From Streptomyces wuyuanensis (GTDB lineage: Bacteria; Actinomycetota; Actinomycetes; Streptomycetales; Streptomycetaceae): 64,000 nt of DNA. The notes under the pieces were generated by a model, which did not search any database, was not told the origin of the DNA, and worked only from the letters and a program-made list of their open reading frames with translations. Within the stretch, counting starts at the first letter, position 1. Each line of letters opens with the position of its first letter. The translations under genes were made by a program, and so were the position numbers. Positions 16,833 through 25,474 of this stretch are shown in pieces. Location of the stretch: positions 155,970-219,969 of the forward strand of contig NZ_FNHI01000015.1 of assembly GCF_900103455.1 (NCBI RefSeq). The letters run 5' to 3'.

Positions 16833-17312
16833 ATGAAAGCCGAAACCGCTTCCCCCACGGTCGAGTTCACCCAACGCCTCAGCACCACCCGCCGTGGCGC
16901 CCGCCTCGCCCGGCGCTTGGCCCTCCACTGCCTCGACGACTGGGGCATCCCGTACGGCAGCGAACTCTCCGACTCCGCCGCCCTGATCGTCGCCGAACTC
17001 GCAGCGAACGCGGTCACCCACGGCCGCGTCCCCGGCCGCGACTTCGAACTGCGCCTGCTGCTCACGGGGGCCACCCTCCGCATCGAGGTCTCCGACACCC
17101 GATGCGAACGTGCCCCGCTCCCTCCCGCGACACCCCCACCCACCGACGCCGAGACGGGCCGCGGCCTTCTCGTCGTGTCCGCGCTCGCCACGGACTGGGG
17201 CGCAACGGACCGTTCCGTGGGCAAGACGGTCTGGGCCGAGCTGCCCGGTCCGGTTCGAGGCGTGGACAGTGGCGACGCGTCCGCCGGCGCCTCGCGCGCC
17301 CGTCACCGGTAG
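16833..17312 (+). CDS. RsbW/anti-sigma-type ATP-binding protein
   Basis: This 159-residue GHKL ATPase domain has the N-box ELAANAVTHG and the G2 box GRGLLVVSALA. Stand-alone domains of this size act as anti-sigma or regulatory kinases, often beside XRE/DUF397 pairs. The likely partner is the divergent operon 15.6-16.7 kb. The substrate of phosphorylation, if any, is not visible. Confidence 0.85.
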   Translation: MKAETASPTVEFTQRLSTTRRGARLARRLALHCLDDWGIPYGSELSDSAALIVAELAANAVTHGRVPGRDFELRLLLTGATLRIEVSDTRCERAPLPPATPPPTDAETGRGLLVVSALATDWGATDRSVGKTVWAELPGPVRGVDSGDASAGASRARHR

Positions 17313-17874
17313 CGGACGAGCGCCGACGTGTCGAACGTCCACCGCCCGGCCGGCACGACGTCCCCGAACCCGTACGGCACGGAGCACCGGTACCTGAGGC
17401 CGTCGGGTCCGTCCTTGGGCTCGGAGTGGACGGCGATGGAGCCGTTGCGGGGGTCCACCACGACGTACAGCGGTACGCCCATCCGCGGATAGTCATCCAG
17501 CTTGGTGACGAGGTCGTTCTTGGGGTTGCTCTTCGAGACGATCTCGACCACGAGGAGCACCGCGCGCGGATTGACGGACTCGGCCTGCGGGTCGACGTCC
17601 TCGGTCGGGAACGCGATCAGGGCGGGAACCTTCTCCAGACCGGTGACGGGATCCGTCTGTCGGTGTCGTTGACCGCGGAGATGCCCGGAGTCTGCGCCCT
17701 GATCTGCTCGCGGAAGGCGTCGACATTGGTGGTGTGGGGCAGATCGAGGCTCATCATGACGAGCTTCACCTCGCCGTCCGTGGTCTCCACCCTCCAGCCC
17801 TTCTCCAAGTGCTCCGCGCACTCGGAGAGGTGCCGGGCCACCTCCTGCATGCGCCGGATCTGCTCAGGGCTCAT
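17303..17874 (-). pseudogene. Uma2-family endonuclease-like protein, frameshifted
   Basis: The N-terminal part (SPEQIRRMQEVARHL to VNDTD) runs from 17874 in one frame. The remainder (DPVTGLEKVPALIAF, VNPRAVLLVVEIVSKSNPKND, MGVPLYVVVDP) continues in a different frame after about 17652. The two halves together make one complete Uma2/DUF820 protein of about 190 residues, with the nuclease core E-V(S) and D-P positions kept. One missing base would explain it. It is either a recent pseudogene or a sequencing error. Confidence 0.75.
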
Positions 17875-18016
17875 GCCGCTCCCGGTGTCCTCCAAGGGTT
17901 GCCCTGTGCAGCGTAGCTGCGGAGCGTGGCGGTGGGTGGATTCGTCCGAGTTCCGTGAGGGGGCGCACGGTGAGGGACGAGGATCTTCCGGTGTCCTCGT
18001 CGGCCATAGTTGCCGC

Positions 18017-18352
18017 ATGGCATCCACGACGATTCGCGTTCCCCGTGAGACCCGAGATCATCTTGCGGCCCTCGCAGCCGAACGTGGTCTCACTCTCGGC
18101 CAACTCGTCCAGCAGCTGGCGGAGCGTGAGCCGACGCGGGCGCAGATCGCCGAACGGCTTCGCACCGATCGCGACGCCGGGCGCCGGAACATGGGGGCGG
18201 ACATGACCGACGACGAGTTCGACCAGGCCTCGGATATCCTCGCCAACATTTGCAAGATCGCGGCGGACCAGGTTCGAGCCGCACGGGGCGACGCAGCTTT
18301 GCGTCATTTCCCCGACGGCTTCGGCGGCCCTCCTGCCGCTACCCGTCCGTAA
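18017..18352 (+). CDS. Orphan antitoxin-like ribbon-helix-helix protein
   Basis: This 111-residue protein begins ASTTIRVPRETRDHLAALA, the N-terminal ribbon-helix-helix pattern of MazE/CopG-type antitoxins in Streptomyces. A polar tail follows. No toxin gene follows on the same strand, so it is an orphan or acts in another role. Its first 100 bases recur in degraded form at 19522-19620. It is divergent from the Uma2 pseudogene. Confidence 0.65.
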   Translation: MASTTIRVPRETRDHLAALAAERGLTLGQLVQQLAEREPTRAQIAERLRTDRDAGRRNMGADMTDDEFDQASDILANICKIAADQVRAARGDAALRHFPDGFGGPPAATRP

Positions 18353-18529
18353 ATGTGCCGGAATGCGTCATCGAATTCCAATGCGAGCTCGCCCATGCCG
18401 ACTTGTAGGGTCCTCACGCGGCGCAATTCGCGTGCTGCAGGCCATTTCTGCTGCCTCCTGCAGGGAACGCTATGTCAATTCTCCTGATATGTGAATATTA
18501 TTCGCCGATCGCGCAGGTGAAATATGCAG
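18353..18529. other. Low-GC intergenic region
   Basis: The base composition drops clearly here and stays lower to about 20.45 kb, consistent with imported toxin/immunity DNA. I see no conserved frame in this stretch. Confidence 0.5.
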
Positions 18530-18913
18530 TCAAACCATATAAGGATAGAGGTGCATGTCCGGCGTTTCGAACTCAAGTGAAGCGCCGATGCTCACTCGTG
18601 AGGTATTTCGCGCTGCTTCAATCAGTACGATGTCCGTGTCGACCCGCAGCGCTACGACTCCGTCTTCCTCGTCGACCGATTGGACGGTGCCGCGCAGTCG
18701 GACTTTCCTATCTGAATACTCTCCCGAAATTTGATCTGCGCCGGAGGTGAGCCTCCAATCGGAAACAGGTTCCGGGATTTCCAACTCAATGTCGTAAACC
18801 CCGGCTACGGGATCACTTTCATCGCGCCAGCGTCCCCATGCCGACCCGCTTGGTCCAGCGAAGGCGACAATTCTTTCTTGAGTGTCCAGAATTTCGGTGA
18901 TTGTGATTCTCAT
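18530..18913 (-). CDS. Candidate immunity protein for the orphan RHS tip
   Basis: This 127-residue acidic protein has no family I recognise. It starts two bases after the stop of the orphan RHS fragment on the same strand. It is AT-richer than the surroundings. Both features are usual for immunity genes of polymorphic toxins. It contains beta-strand-like segments (ERIVAFAGPSGSAWGRW, KVRLRGTVQSV). Function is inferred from position only. Confidence 0.6.
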   Translation of the reverse strand: MRITITEILDTQERIVAFAGPSGSAWGRWRDESDPVAGVYDIELEIPEPVSDWRLTSGADQISGEYSDRKVRLRGTVQSVDEEDGVVALRVDTDIVLIEAARNTSRVSIGASLEFETPDMHLYPYMV

Positions 18914-18915
18914 GT

Positions 18916-19563
18916 CTATTTCAATCCTAGCGGCACTCGCACCATTGTGTTATCCACGATCGAAGTGTTCGAGGAGGCGATGAAGGTCCAGGTTTCCTTA
19001 TGGAAATGGAATTTGGTGGGCTTGCTGTTCATTTCGTGATCGCCGAGGCGGATGCTGCGCGTGCCGTCGGCTGAAACGAGTCTATTAGGGTCGGGCTGAC
19101 CAGTACGAGGGTGAATGTTTGTATACGGTCCATCCCCGAGGAAATTCTCCCACTCGCTCATTACTTGGTGCGGCTTCAGGGGCTTCGGGGCGATGACCTC
19201 CGGTGTGTTGATCACCGTTTCCGGCGGAATGCATGGTGACAGGCCGAGTGGGTCGACAGTCGTGTAACGAGCAGTCTCAGGGTCGTAGTGCCGGTGGAAG
19301 TTGTAGTGCAGCCCCGTCTCCGGGTCGAAGTACTGCCCCGGGAAGCGCAGCGGCGTGTACGCCGTGCTCGACCTCGCCCATGTCGTCGTGCCCCACAGCG
19401 TGCTGCGCGTGTGCCAGGCCAGTTCGCCCGACTCGTCGATGAGTTCGCTCGGGGTGCCCACCAGGTCGGTGATGATGGCGAAGAAGCACTCGTCGATCGC
19501 CTCCTGCGAGGCCTGCGAAGGGGTGAGGACCTTCCGTGTCCTCGCCGGCCATAGGCGCCTCAC
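18916..19563 (-). CDS. Orphan RHS core-end plus toxin tip
   Basis: Residues 20-108 copy the end of the RHS core (FPGQYFDPETGLHYNFH through DPLGL). They are followed by a new C-terminal tip of about 107 residues with SEWENFLGDGPYTNIHP and GDHEMNSKPTKFHFHKETW. The histidine-rich pattern resembles nuclease-type tips, but I cannot assign a family. The first 19 residues come from a degraded antitoxin-like sequence, so a native start is doubtful. It is probably a silent cassette that can replace the tip of the full-length toxin, with its immunity gene at 18530. Confidence 0.7.
   Translation of the reverse strand: MRRLWPARTRKVLTPSQASQEAIDECFFAIITDLVGTPSELIDESGELAWHTRSTLWGTTTWARSSTAYTPLRFPGQYFDPETGLHYNFHRHYDPETARYTTVDPLGLSPCIPPETVINTPEVIAPKPLKPHQVMSEWENFLGDGPYTNIHPRTGQPDPNRLVSADGTRSIRLGDHEMNSKPTKFHFHKETWTFIASSNTSIVDNTMVRVPLGLK
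19277..19508. repeat. RHS core-end duplication, downstream copy
   Basis: These 232 bases match 20608-20839 with about three differences, in the same orientation, 1331 bases apart. Homologous recombination between the copies would delete the current tip and immunity gene and join the orphan tip to the RHS core. Confidence 0.95.
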
Positions 19564-19620
19564 GGCGTAACCGGCGATTCACGTTCCCCGTGAGACCCGC
19601 GATCATCTTGCGGCCCTCGC
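19522..19620 (+). pseudogene. Degraded copy of the antitoxin gene start
   Basis: About 100 bases match 17970-18075 with substitutions and small gaps. The piece encoding VPRETRDHLAALA is kept while the start region is destroyed. It borders the orphan RHS fragment. Confidence 0.75.
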
Positions 19621-19671
19621 CGTGAGACATCCTATGGGCGAGTCTGGACCGGCCTTCACGCCAGGCCCCCG

Positions 19672-20157
19672 TCACCCCAGGCTGACACTCCACACGTCGC
19701 CGTGCCCAACCCAATCGTCACGCTCTTCGTGGTCGTTTGAAACCAGCACGGATACCTTGGTCGAAACGAAGCGATATTCCATGAAGTCGCCTTGATCAGT
19801 AACCTTCGGATCTTCCAGAGGGTCTTGCAGGCAGGAAAGCGCCTCGTTCAGCTCATCCCATGTGGCGTACTGGGGAAAATCGACGTGCATGTCCTCTTGC
19901 CACCGTCCGGACAAGCTGTGGTTCCTGGCTAGTTTATGCAGCTCTAGCGAGCCTCCCGTCACGACCCAGTCGGGGCCCGGGTTGAAGTAGAACTCTACAA
20001 AGCCGTAGTCCCTGCGCAGTGAGAGACCCTCTTCGTCAATGACGTCGATGAAGTCGGAGTGGATTGCCTCGTCTACCTGGGTGAGTGTCGATCCGATCCC
20101 TACCCCGTGCAGTCGCCCTGATGCGATAAACGAGGCAATTACTTGAAGAGCGTTCAC
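19672..20157 (-). CDS. Immunity protein candidate for the RHS toxin
   Basis: This 161-residue acidic protein overlaps the toxin stop codon by four bases (ATGA), so the two are translated together. Near its start it shows SGRLHGVGIGSTLTQVDEAI, and it also has SLRRDYGFVEFYFNP. This resembles a group of small immunity-type proteins found after polymorphic toxins. It should bind and neutralise the RHS tip encoded at 20154-20580. The AT-rich codons match the tip, not the core. Confidence 0.75.
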   Translation of the reverse strand: MNALQVIASFIASGRLHGVGIGSTLTQVDEAIHSDFIDVIDEEGLSLRRDYGFVEFYFNPGPDWVVTGGSLELHKLARNHSLSGRWQEDMHVDFPQYATWDELNEALSCLQDPLEDPKVTDQGDFMEYRFVSTKVSVLVSNDHEERDDWVGHGDVWSVSLG

Positions 20158-23100
20158 GGCCAGTTCTCCAGCTTTTCGATCAGCGCTTGCATTTCCGCCG
20201 AGCGGTTCTTTTTGTTTCCCCAGTTGTGATCGAGCATATGCTCTTGTGCGGACTTGGCCTTGGCTAGGAGGTCATCGCGCAATTTAGGGTCACTGTTGAC
20301 GGCGTCGACGGCTGCCTTGACGCTCTTATCGGACGCCCATCCCGTCTCGAGCCTGATCGGCTCTCCGGTGATGGTTCCACTATCGTCGACATAGATTCGA
20401 ACTTCGTCTTCGAGCCCTGGCTTTTTCTTCAACGGAATGTGGATGTGTGCTCCTTTCGTCGCCCAGTCGGAGGCCACAGGGGAAACGCGAATCTTGCAGG
20501 GTTTCAGGCCGAGAGGATCGGACCAAGTGAGGGGGTTGGCCACGTACATGGCCGGACTTGGTGCGGGTTCGAGCCCGAGAGGGTCGGAGCTGACGTACCG
20601 TCCCGTTTCAGGGTCGTAGTGCCGGTGGAAGTTGTAGTGCAGCCCCGTCTCCGGGTCGAAGTACTGCCCCGGGAAGCGCAGCGGCGTGTACGCCGTGCTC
20701 GACCTCGCCCATGTCGTCGTGCCCCACAGCGTGCTGCGCGTGTGCCAGGCCAGTTCGCCCGACTCGTCGATGAGTTCGCTCGGGGTGCCCACCAGGTCGG
20801 TGACGATGGCGAAGAAGCGCTCGTCGATCGCTTCCTGCGGCGCACGCGATGCAGGCGAGGACGGCGACGCTTGTGACCCGTCCGCCGGGAGGATGCGTTC
20901 CGTCTGGGCCAGCGGGCGGAGGCCGTCGTGGTCCCAGGTCAGGGACACCGGATGGGGCAGGTCCACGGACTCCGCCGTCTGTTCGCACAGCGTCGCGCCG
21001 TCCCAGGTGAACGACACCCGTTCGACCACCGTGACGCCGTCGTCACCGAGGCGCTGCTTCGCGATGCGGCGGCCCAGCGCGTCGTAGTGGTAGCGCCACA
21101 CCGTTCCGTCCGGTGTGGTCACGGATGTGAGCCGGTCCTCCGCGTCCCACGCGTAGCGCCAGGTGTCCGGTTTGCGTGACAGGCGGGTCTTCTGGCGCAG
21201 CACGACGCGGCCCTGCGCGTCGTGCTCGTAGCGGACGCCGCCCGCGCGGGTGACGCGGGTGCCCGTGTAGGCGCGGGAACCCGTGGCCTCCTGGCCGGGG
21301 TGCGTGTCGGGCCAGGACGCGTCGGTCTGGTTGCCCGCCGCGTCGTAGGCGTAGCGCTCGGTCCAGTTCGCGGCGTGGACCGCGGTGACGCGCCCCTCGG
21401 CGTCCAGGTCGAACGTCCTCGTGCCGGAGAGCCGGTCGTCGATGCCGACGAGGTGGCCGTCCGCGCGGTAGGAGTAGCCGCGCCGCTGGAGGCTGCCGCT
21501 CGCGCCCGTGACGTGCTGGTCCGTGAGCCGGCCCATCACGTCGAAGGCGTGGTGGAGCGTGACCGTCCCGCCGATGCGGCGGGCGAGTTCCCGGCCCGCC
21601 GCGTCACGGTCGAAGCCGATCGTGCGTCCCGAGGTCGTCAGCTCCGCGCGGTGCCCGGCGGCGTCGTACGACCAGGAGCTGACCGCACCACCGGGCGTCG
21701 TCCTCCCGGTCCGCCTGCCCAGGACGTCGTACGCGAACGTCGTCTCGCGGCCGTCGACCGACTCCGACCTCAGCCGGCCGTAGCGGTCGCGCAGCCGGGT
21801 CAAGGTCGCGTCCGGCCCCGCCGCCACCGCGAGTTCGTCGAAGACGTCGTACTCGTACGTGGTGACGGACCCCTCGGCGTCCTTGCGGACGACCTGGCCG
21901 AGCGCGTTGCGTGTGAACCGCACGCGCTGGCCGAGGCCGTTGCTGCGGGACGCGAGGCGGCCGGCCGCGTCGTACTCGTACGCAAGGGTCCGGTCGTCGA
22001 AGTCGGTCTCGGACTTGAGCAGGCCGACGGGGTCGTATTCGTAGTCCCAGGTCAGGCCCTGGGGGTTGGTCACCCGGGTCAGACGCAGATTGGAGTCGTG
22101 GGCGAACTCGTACCGCACCCCGTCCGGGCCCGTCCGTGCCACGAGGAGGTCGAAGTCCGTGTACTCGAAGGTGGTGACACCGCCCATGGCGTCGGTGTGG
22201 GTGGTGCAGTTGCCCTCGCCGTCGTACGTCCACGACTGCACGCTGCCGTCCGCCTCGACGCGCCGCGCGAGCTTGCCCTCGACCGTCCATTCCAGCCGCG
22301 TCACCGCGCCGAGCGGGTCCGTGATCGCGACCGGCCGGCCGAAGGGGTCCCGTTCGCAGCGTGTGGTCGCGCCCAGCGGGTCGGTGATCTCCAGCGGAAG
22401 CCCGGCCCGGTCGCAGCGCACGCGCGTGGTGTGTCCCAGGGCGTCCGTGACCGAGGTCGGATGCCCCGCTCCGTCGTACGTGAAGTGCGTCGTCGCGCCC
22501 GCGGCGTCCGTCGCGGAGGTGCGGTTGCCGCGTTCGTCGTACGTCCGGCGTACCACCGTCCCGTCGGCGCCCCGGACGCGCACCGGCAGGCCCAGGCCGT
22601 CGTACTCGGCCGTCAGTTCGCGGCCGTCCGGACGCCGCACGGCCACCGGGCGCCCGGCCTCGTCGTACGACGTGCTGGTGACGTGGCCGAGCGGGTCGAC
22701 GGTGGCGAGGAGCCGGTTGAACGGGTCGTACTCGAAGCGGGTGACGGCGCCGTTCGCGTCGATCTCGGCGACGACCTGCTGGCGTTCGTTGACCACATGG
22801 CGCTTGGTGTGGCCGAGGCCGTCGGTCATCGAGGTCATGCGCAGGCCGGTGTCCGGGTCCGAGTCGTCCCAGGTGAAGTGGGATTCGACGTGGCCGTTCG
22901 TGCCGGACTGGTACACGCACCGGTCGAGGCCGTCGTAGACGTAGTCGTAGTGGCTGCCGTTGGTGTCGGTCCACGACGTCATGCGGCCGAGGTCGTCGTA
23001 GCCGAACCGCACCGGCAGGCCGGTGGAGTTGACGACCTCGGTCAGATGGCCGTCCGTGTAGCCGTACCGAAGGATCTCCACGTCCGAGCCGTCGGCGGCC

Positions 23101-24827
23101 GCGCCCGCGAGGTGCAGGGCGGTGACCCTGCCCTCGTCCGTGGTGAGCTTCAGGTGGTAGCCGGCGTGGTGCACGATCGACGTCGGAGCGCCGGACTCGT
23201 CGTGGTCGAAGCTGATCCAGCGGCCGTTGCGGTCGTCGAGTTGCGCCAGGAGTGCCAGTTCGTCGGTGTGGTCGGTGAAGTGCCACACCCGGCCGGTGTC
23301 CGGGTCGGTGACCGTGTAACCGCCGTCCGTACGCTCCAGGGGCCAGCGCCTGCCGTGCGTGGGCAGCACCCGGACGCCCGGTGCGGGATGCGGGTAGGCG
23401 AGCAGGCTGCCTTCGTCGCAGGCGAGGACGACGCCCTCGGAGTCGATCTCCAGACGCTGGTCCACGGTGCTGGACCACGTCGGGCCGAACCAGCGGCCCG
23501 CCCGGTACGACGAGTCGAAGGTGCGCCGGAACACCAGCGGCAGCGAGGCGGGGAGGGCGATGTCGGTCTGCGGCAGCAGGACGCGGCCGCTCGCGATGTC
23601 GACCGGGTCTCCGTCGCACTTGGTCTCACTGCACTGCTTGCCCTTGCCGTCGGGGTCCTTGGTGTGCCCGTCGCGGACCTTCGACGGGCTGTCGGGTACG
23701 CCCTTCATCCCGGCCCTGATCCCGCCCCGGACCAGCCCGGCGCCCTTGCTGCCGACGATCTCCGGGATGAGGCGCCCCAGGAACTCCGACGGATCGCCCT
23801 TCGCCGCGTCCCAGGCGTTCTTCAGCGCGCGGTCGGGGTTCGCGGCGGTGGAGACGAGCCCGGCGAGGGTCATGTTGAGACCCTTGTAGTACTCGGCCGG
23901 GTGCGTCAGGTTGTACGGATCGAGAGGGTTGACCGAGCGGACGAAGTTGACGAGGCCGGCCGCCCCCTTGACGACGCCACCGGTCAGATGGGTCATCTCC
24001 ACGCCCTGGGCCAGGCTGTAGTCCGCCAGCTCGAGCTTGACCTTGTCGCGGCCCGTGGGCTCCTCCGGAGCATGGGCCATGGCCGCCGTGACCGCCGTCT
24101 TCGCGGTGTCCGCGGCCTCGTTGCGGTGCCGGCGGGCCTCCTTCAGGATCTCCTGCGCCCGCTGCCGCTTCGCCTTGCCGGGGTCGGTGAACGGGCCGGG
24201 CCGGGGCGGGGGACTGTCGCTGTTGCGGGCGGCGTTGTAGGCGTCGACCTTCTTGTTGTACGCGTCGGCCGCCGTTTTGGAGTCCGCGTCGCCCTCCTGG
24301 TAGAGGGCGATGGCCTCCCGCGCCTTGCCCTGGGCGGAGGTGACCGCCTTCGCATAGGTCTCCAGTGCCTTCGCCGCGGCCTCGAAGGCGTCGGCGGCGT
24401 GCAGCCAGTCCGTCGGCAGCGTCTCGATCTTCTTGCGGAAGGTGTCCGCCGCCTCGCCCTTCCAGTGGGCCGAGTCGAGCTTCTTCATCCCGCCGCCGAC
24501 GAGGTCGAACGCCTTCTGGAAGTCGCGGAGGTTCTTCACCGTGGAGGTGATCGCCTCCGGGTTCCCGTGGATGAGCTCGTTGGCCTCCTCGGTCTGCCCG
24601 AGTTGCTGCTCGCCCACGTCGGCGCCGAGCGAGGAGGCGGTCTCGTCGCCCCAGTCCTCGACGCTGTCCGCCCAGTCGTCCGCACCGACCTTCTCCAGGC
24701 CCTCGCCGATCCGGTCGGTCGTCCAGTCGACTCCCTCGCCGACCTTCTCCTTGGCCCTGTCGATGCCGCTGTCGACGACGTCGATGCCCTTGTCGAGGGC
24801 CTTTCCCAGATCGCCCAGATCCACCAT
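20154..24827 (-). CDS. RHS-repeat polymorphic toxin with WXG-like N-terminus
   Basis: This 1557-residue protein has four parts. Residues 1-300 form a helical region with HWKGEAADTF near 121, resembling ESX/type VII-exported N-termini. A DUF6531 segment (DPVDIASGRVLLPQTDIALP) lies near 405. A long run of YD/RHS repeats forms the shell, ending with FPGQYFDPETGLHYNFH and SSDPLGL near 1415. A variable tip of about 140 residues (SDWATKGAHIHIPL onward) follows; I do not recognise its family. The start at 24827 is chosen because its ATG overlaps the stop of the preceding gene (TGATG). The tip is AT-richer than the core. Confidence 0.9.
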   Translation of the reverse strand: MVDLGDLGKALDKGIDVVDSGIDRAKEKVGEGVDWTTDRIGEGLEKVGADDWADSVEDWGDETASSLGADVGEQQLGQTEEANELIHGNPEAITSTVKNLRDFQKAFDLVGGGMKKLDSAHWKGEAADTFRKKIETLPTDWLHAADAFEAAAKALETYAKAVTSAQGKAREAIALYQEGDADSKTAADAYNKKVDAYNAARNSDSPPPRPGPFTDPGKAKRQRAQEILKEARRHRNEAADTAKTAVTAAMAHAPEEPTGRDKVKLELADYSLAQGVEMTHLTGGVVKGAAGLVNFVRSVNPLDPYNLTHPAEYYKGLNMTLAGLVSTAANPDRALKNAWDAAKGDPSEFLGRLIPEIVGSKGAGLVRGGIRAGMKGVPDSPSKVRDGHTKDPDGKGKQCSETKCDGDPVDIASGRVLLPQTDIALPASLPLVFRRTFDSSYRAGRWFGPTWSSTVDQRLEIDSEGVVLACDEGSLLAYPHPAPGVRVLPTHGRRWPLERTDGGYTVTDPDTGRVWHFTDHTDELALLAQLDDRNGRWISFDHDESGAPTSIVHHAGYHLKLTTDEGRVTALHLAGAAADGSDVEILRYGYTDGHLTEVVNSTGLPVRFGYDDLGRMTSWTDTNGSHYDYVYDGLDRCVYQSGTNGHVESHFTWDDSDPDTGLRMTSMTDGLGHTKRHVVNERQQVVAEIDANGAVTRFEYDPFNRLLATVDPLGHVTSTSYDEAGRPVAVRRPDGRELTAEYDGLGLPVRVRGADGTVVRRTYDERGNRTSATDAAGATTHFTYDGAGHPTSVTDALGHTTRVRCDRAGLPLEITDPLGATTRCERDPFGRPVAITDPLGAVTRLEWTVEGKLARRVEADGSVQSWTYDGEGNCTTHTDAMGGVTTFEYTDFDLLVARTGPDGVRYEFAHDSNLRLTRVTNPQGLTWDYEYDPVGLLKSETDFDDRTLAYEYDAAGRLASRSNGLGQRVRFTRNALGQVVRKDAEGSVTTYEYDVFDELAVAAGPDATLTRLRDRYGRLRSESVDGRETTFAYDVLGRRTGRTTPGGAVSSWSYDAAGHRAELTTSGRTIGFDRDAAGRELARRIGGTVTLHHAFDVMGRLTDQHVTGASGSLQRRGYSYRADGHLVGIDDRLSGTRTFDLDAEGRVTAVHAANWTERYAYDAAGNQTDASWPDTHPGQEATGSRAYTGTRVTRAGGVRYEHDAQGRVVLRQKTRLSRKPDTWRYAWDAEDRLTSVTTPDGTVWRYHYDALGRRIAKQRLGDDGVTVVERVSFTWDGATLCEQTAESVDLPHPVSLTWDHDGLRPLAQTERILPADGSQASPSSPASRAPQEAIDERFFAIVTDLVGTPSELIDESGELAWHTRSTLWGTTTWARSSTAYTPLRFPGQYFDPETGLHYNFHRHYDPETGRYVSSDPLGLEPAPSPAMYVANPLTWSDPLGLKPCKIRVSPVASDWATKGAHIHIPLKKKPGLEDEVRIYVDDSGTITGEPIRLETGWASDKSVKAAVDAVNSDPKLRDDLLAKAKSAQEHMLDHNWGNKKNRSAEMQALIEKLENWP
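20608..20839. repeat. RHS core-end duplication, in-gene copy
   Basis: This is the partner of 19277-19508. It encodes the last conserved part of the RHS shell just before the variable tip, the usual crossover point for tip exchange. Confidence 0.95.
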
Positions 24828-25474
24828 CAGCGGCGCTCCCCCCAACGCGGCTCCTCGGCCTGCGCGATCGTCTCCTGCGACGGATCCAGCGTCTCGCGCA
24901 GTTCGGCGTCCGTCGCCTCACGCAGCTTCGGGTCGATGAGCCCCTGGCGCTCGAAGGCGTCCATCTGCGCGTCCATCACGTCGTAACCGGTGTTCTTCCA
25001 GGTCTGTTTGACCTCCTGGTGCGCCTCGGAGAAGGACTCGGCGCTCCAGTCGGGGTCGTCGATGGCGGACTGCGTGCTGATCTCGTCCCAGCTCTTGCCC
25101 TTGACCTCGTCCTCGCTGAGGTGCGGGTTGCCGTTGAGCGAGTTCACGCCGATCTTGATCGAGTCCTTGACGTACTGCTCCTGCTCGGCGAACGAGCCCG
25201 CCGAGAGGCCGACGGCCTGCGCGAACCCGTTCCCCTTCAGCGTCAGCGCCCGGACGCCCCACTCCCAGCGGTCGCAGAACGTACGGAACGCGTCGGCGAG
25301 ACCGCCGTGGCCGAGCTCCACCCCGGACAGGGAGAGCTCCGAGAAGCCGCGCCCCGCGGTCGCCTCGCCGATCATGCCGAGGTCCTTGAGCTCGGAATGC
25401 GCGAGGTCGATGCCCTTCACGATGGCGGCGAGCGCCTCGGGCGGCGCCTTGAGATCAGGATCCCGCCCGGTCAT
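24827..25474 (-). CDS. WXG-like helical protein of the RHS operon
   Basis: This 215-residue, mostly helical protein has a FCDRWEWGVRALT turn between two long helices, like the WXG motif of ESX substrates and their chaperones. It begins TGRDPDLKAPPEAL. Its stop overlaps the RHS start and its start overlaps the SseB-like gene, so the three are one operon. It probably helps export or fold the toxin. The conserved family is common upstream of Streptomyces RHS genes, but its function is not proven. Confidence 0.7.
   Translation of the reverse strand: MTGRDPDLKAPPEALAAIVKGIDLAHSELKDLGMIGEATAGRGFSELSLSGVELGHGGLADAFRTFCDRWEWGVRALTLKGNGFAQAVGLSAGSFAEQEQYVKDSIKIGVNSLNGNPHLSEDEVKGKSWDEISTQSAIDDPDWSAESFSEAHQEVKQTWKNTGYDVMDAQMDAFERQGLIDPKLREATDAELRETLDPSQETIAQAEEPRWGERR

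Noticed and set aside
18472..18750. Plus-strand frame of 92 residues in the low-GC region
   Set aside because: It overlaps the immunity candidate on the other strand and has no ribosome binding site or conserved sequence.
21222..24986. 1254-residue open frame on the plus strand
   Set aside because: It mirrors the RHS repeats of the real minus-strand toxin gene; the regular Val/Asp/Arg pattern is the complement of YD repeats.
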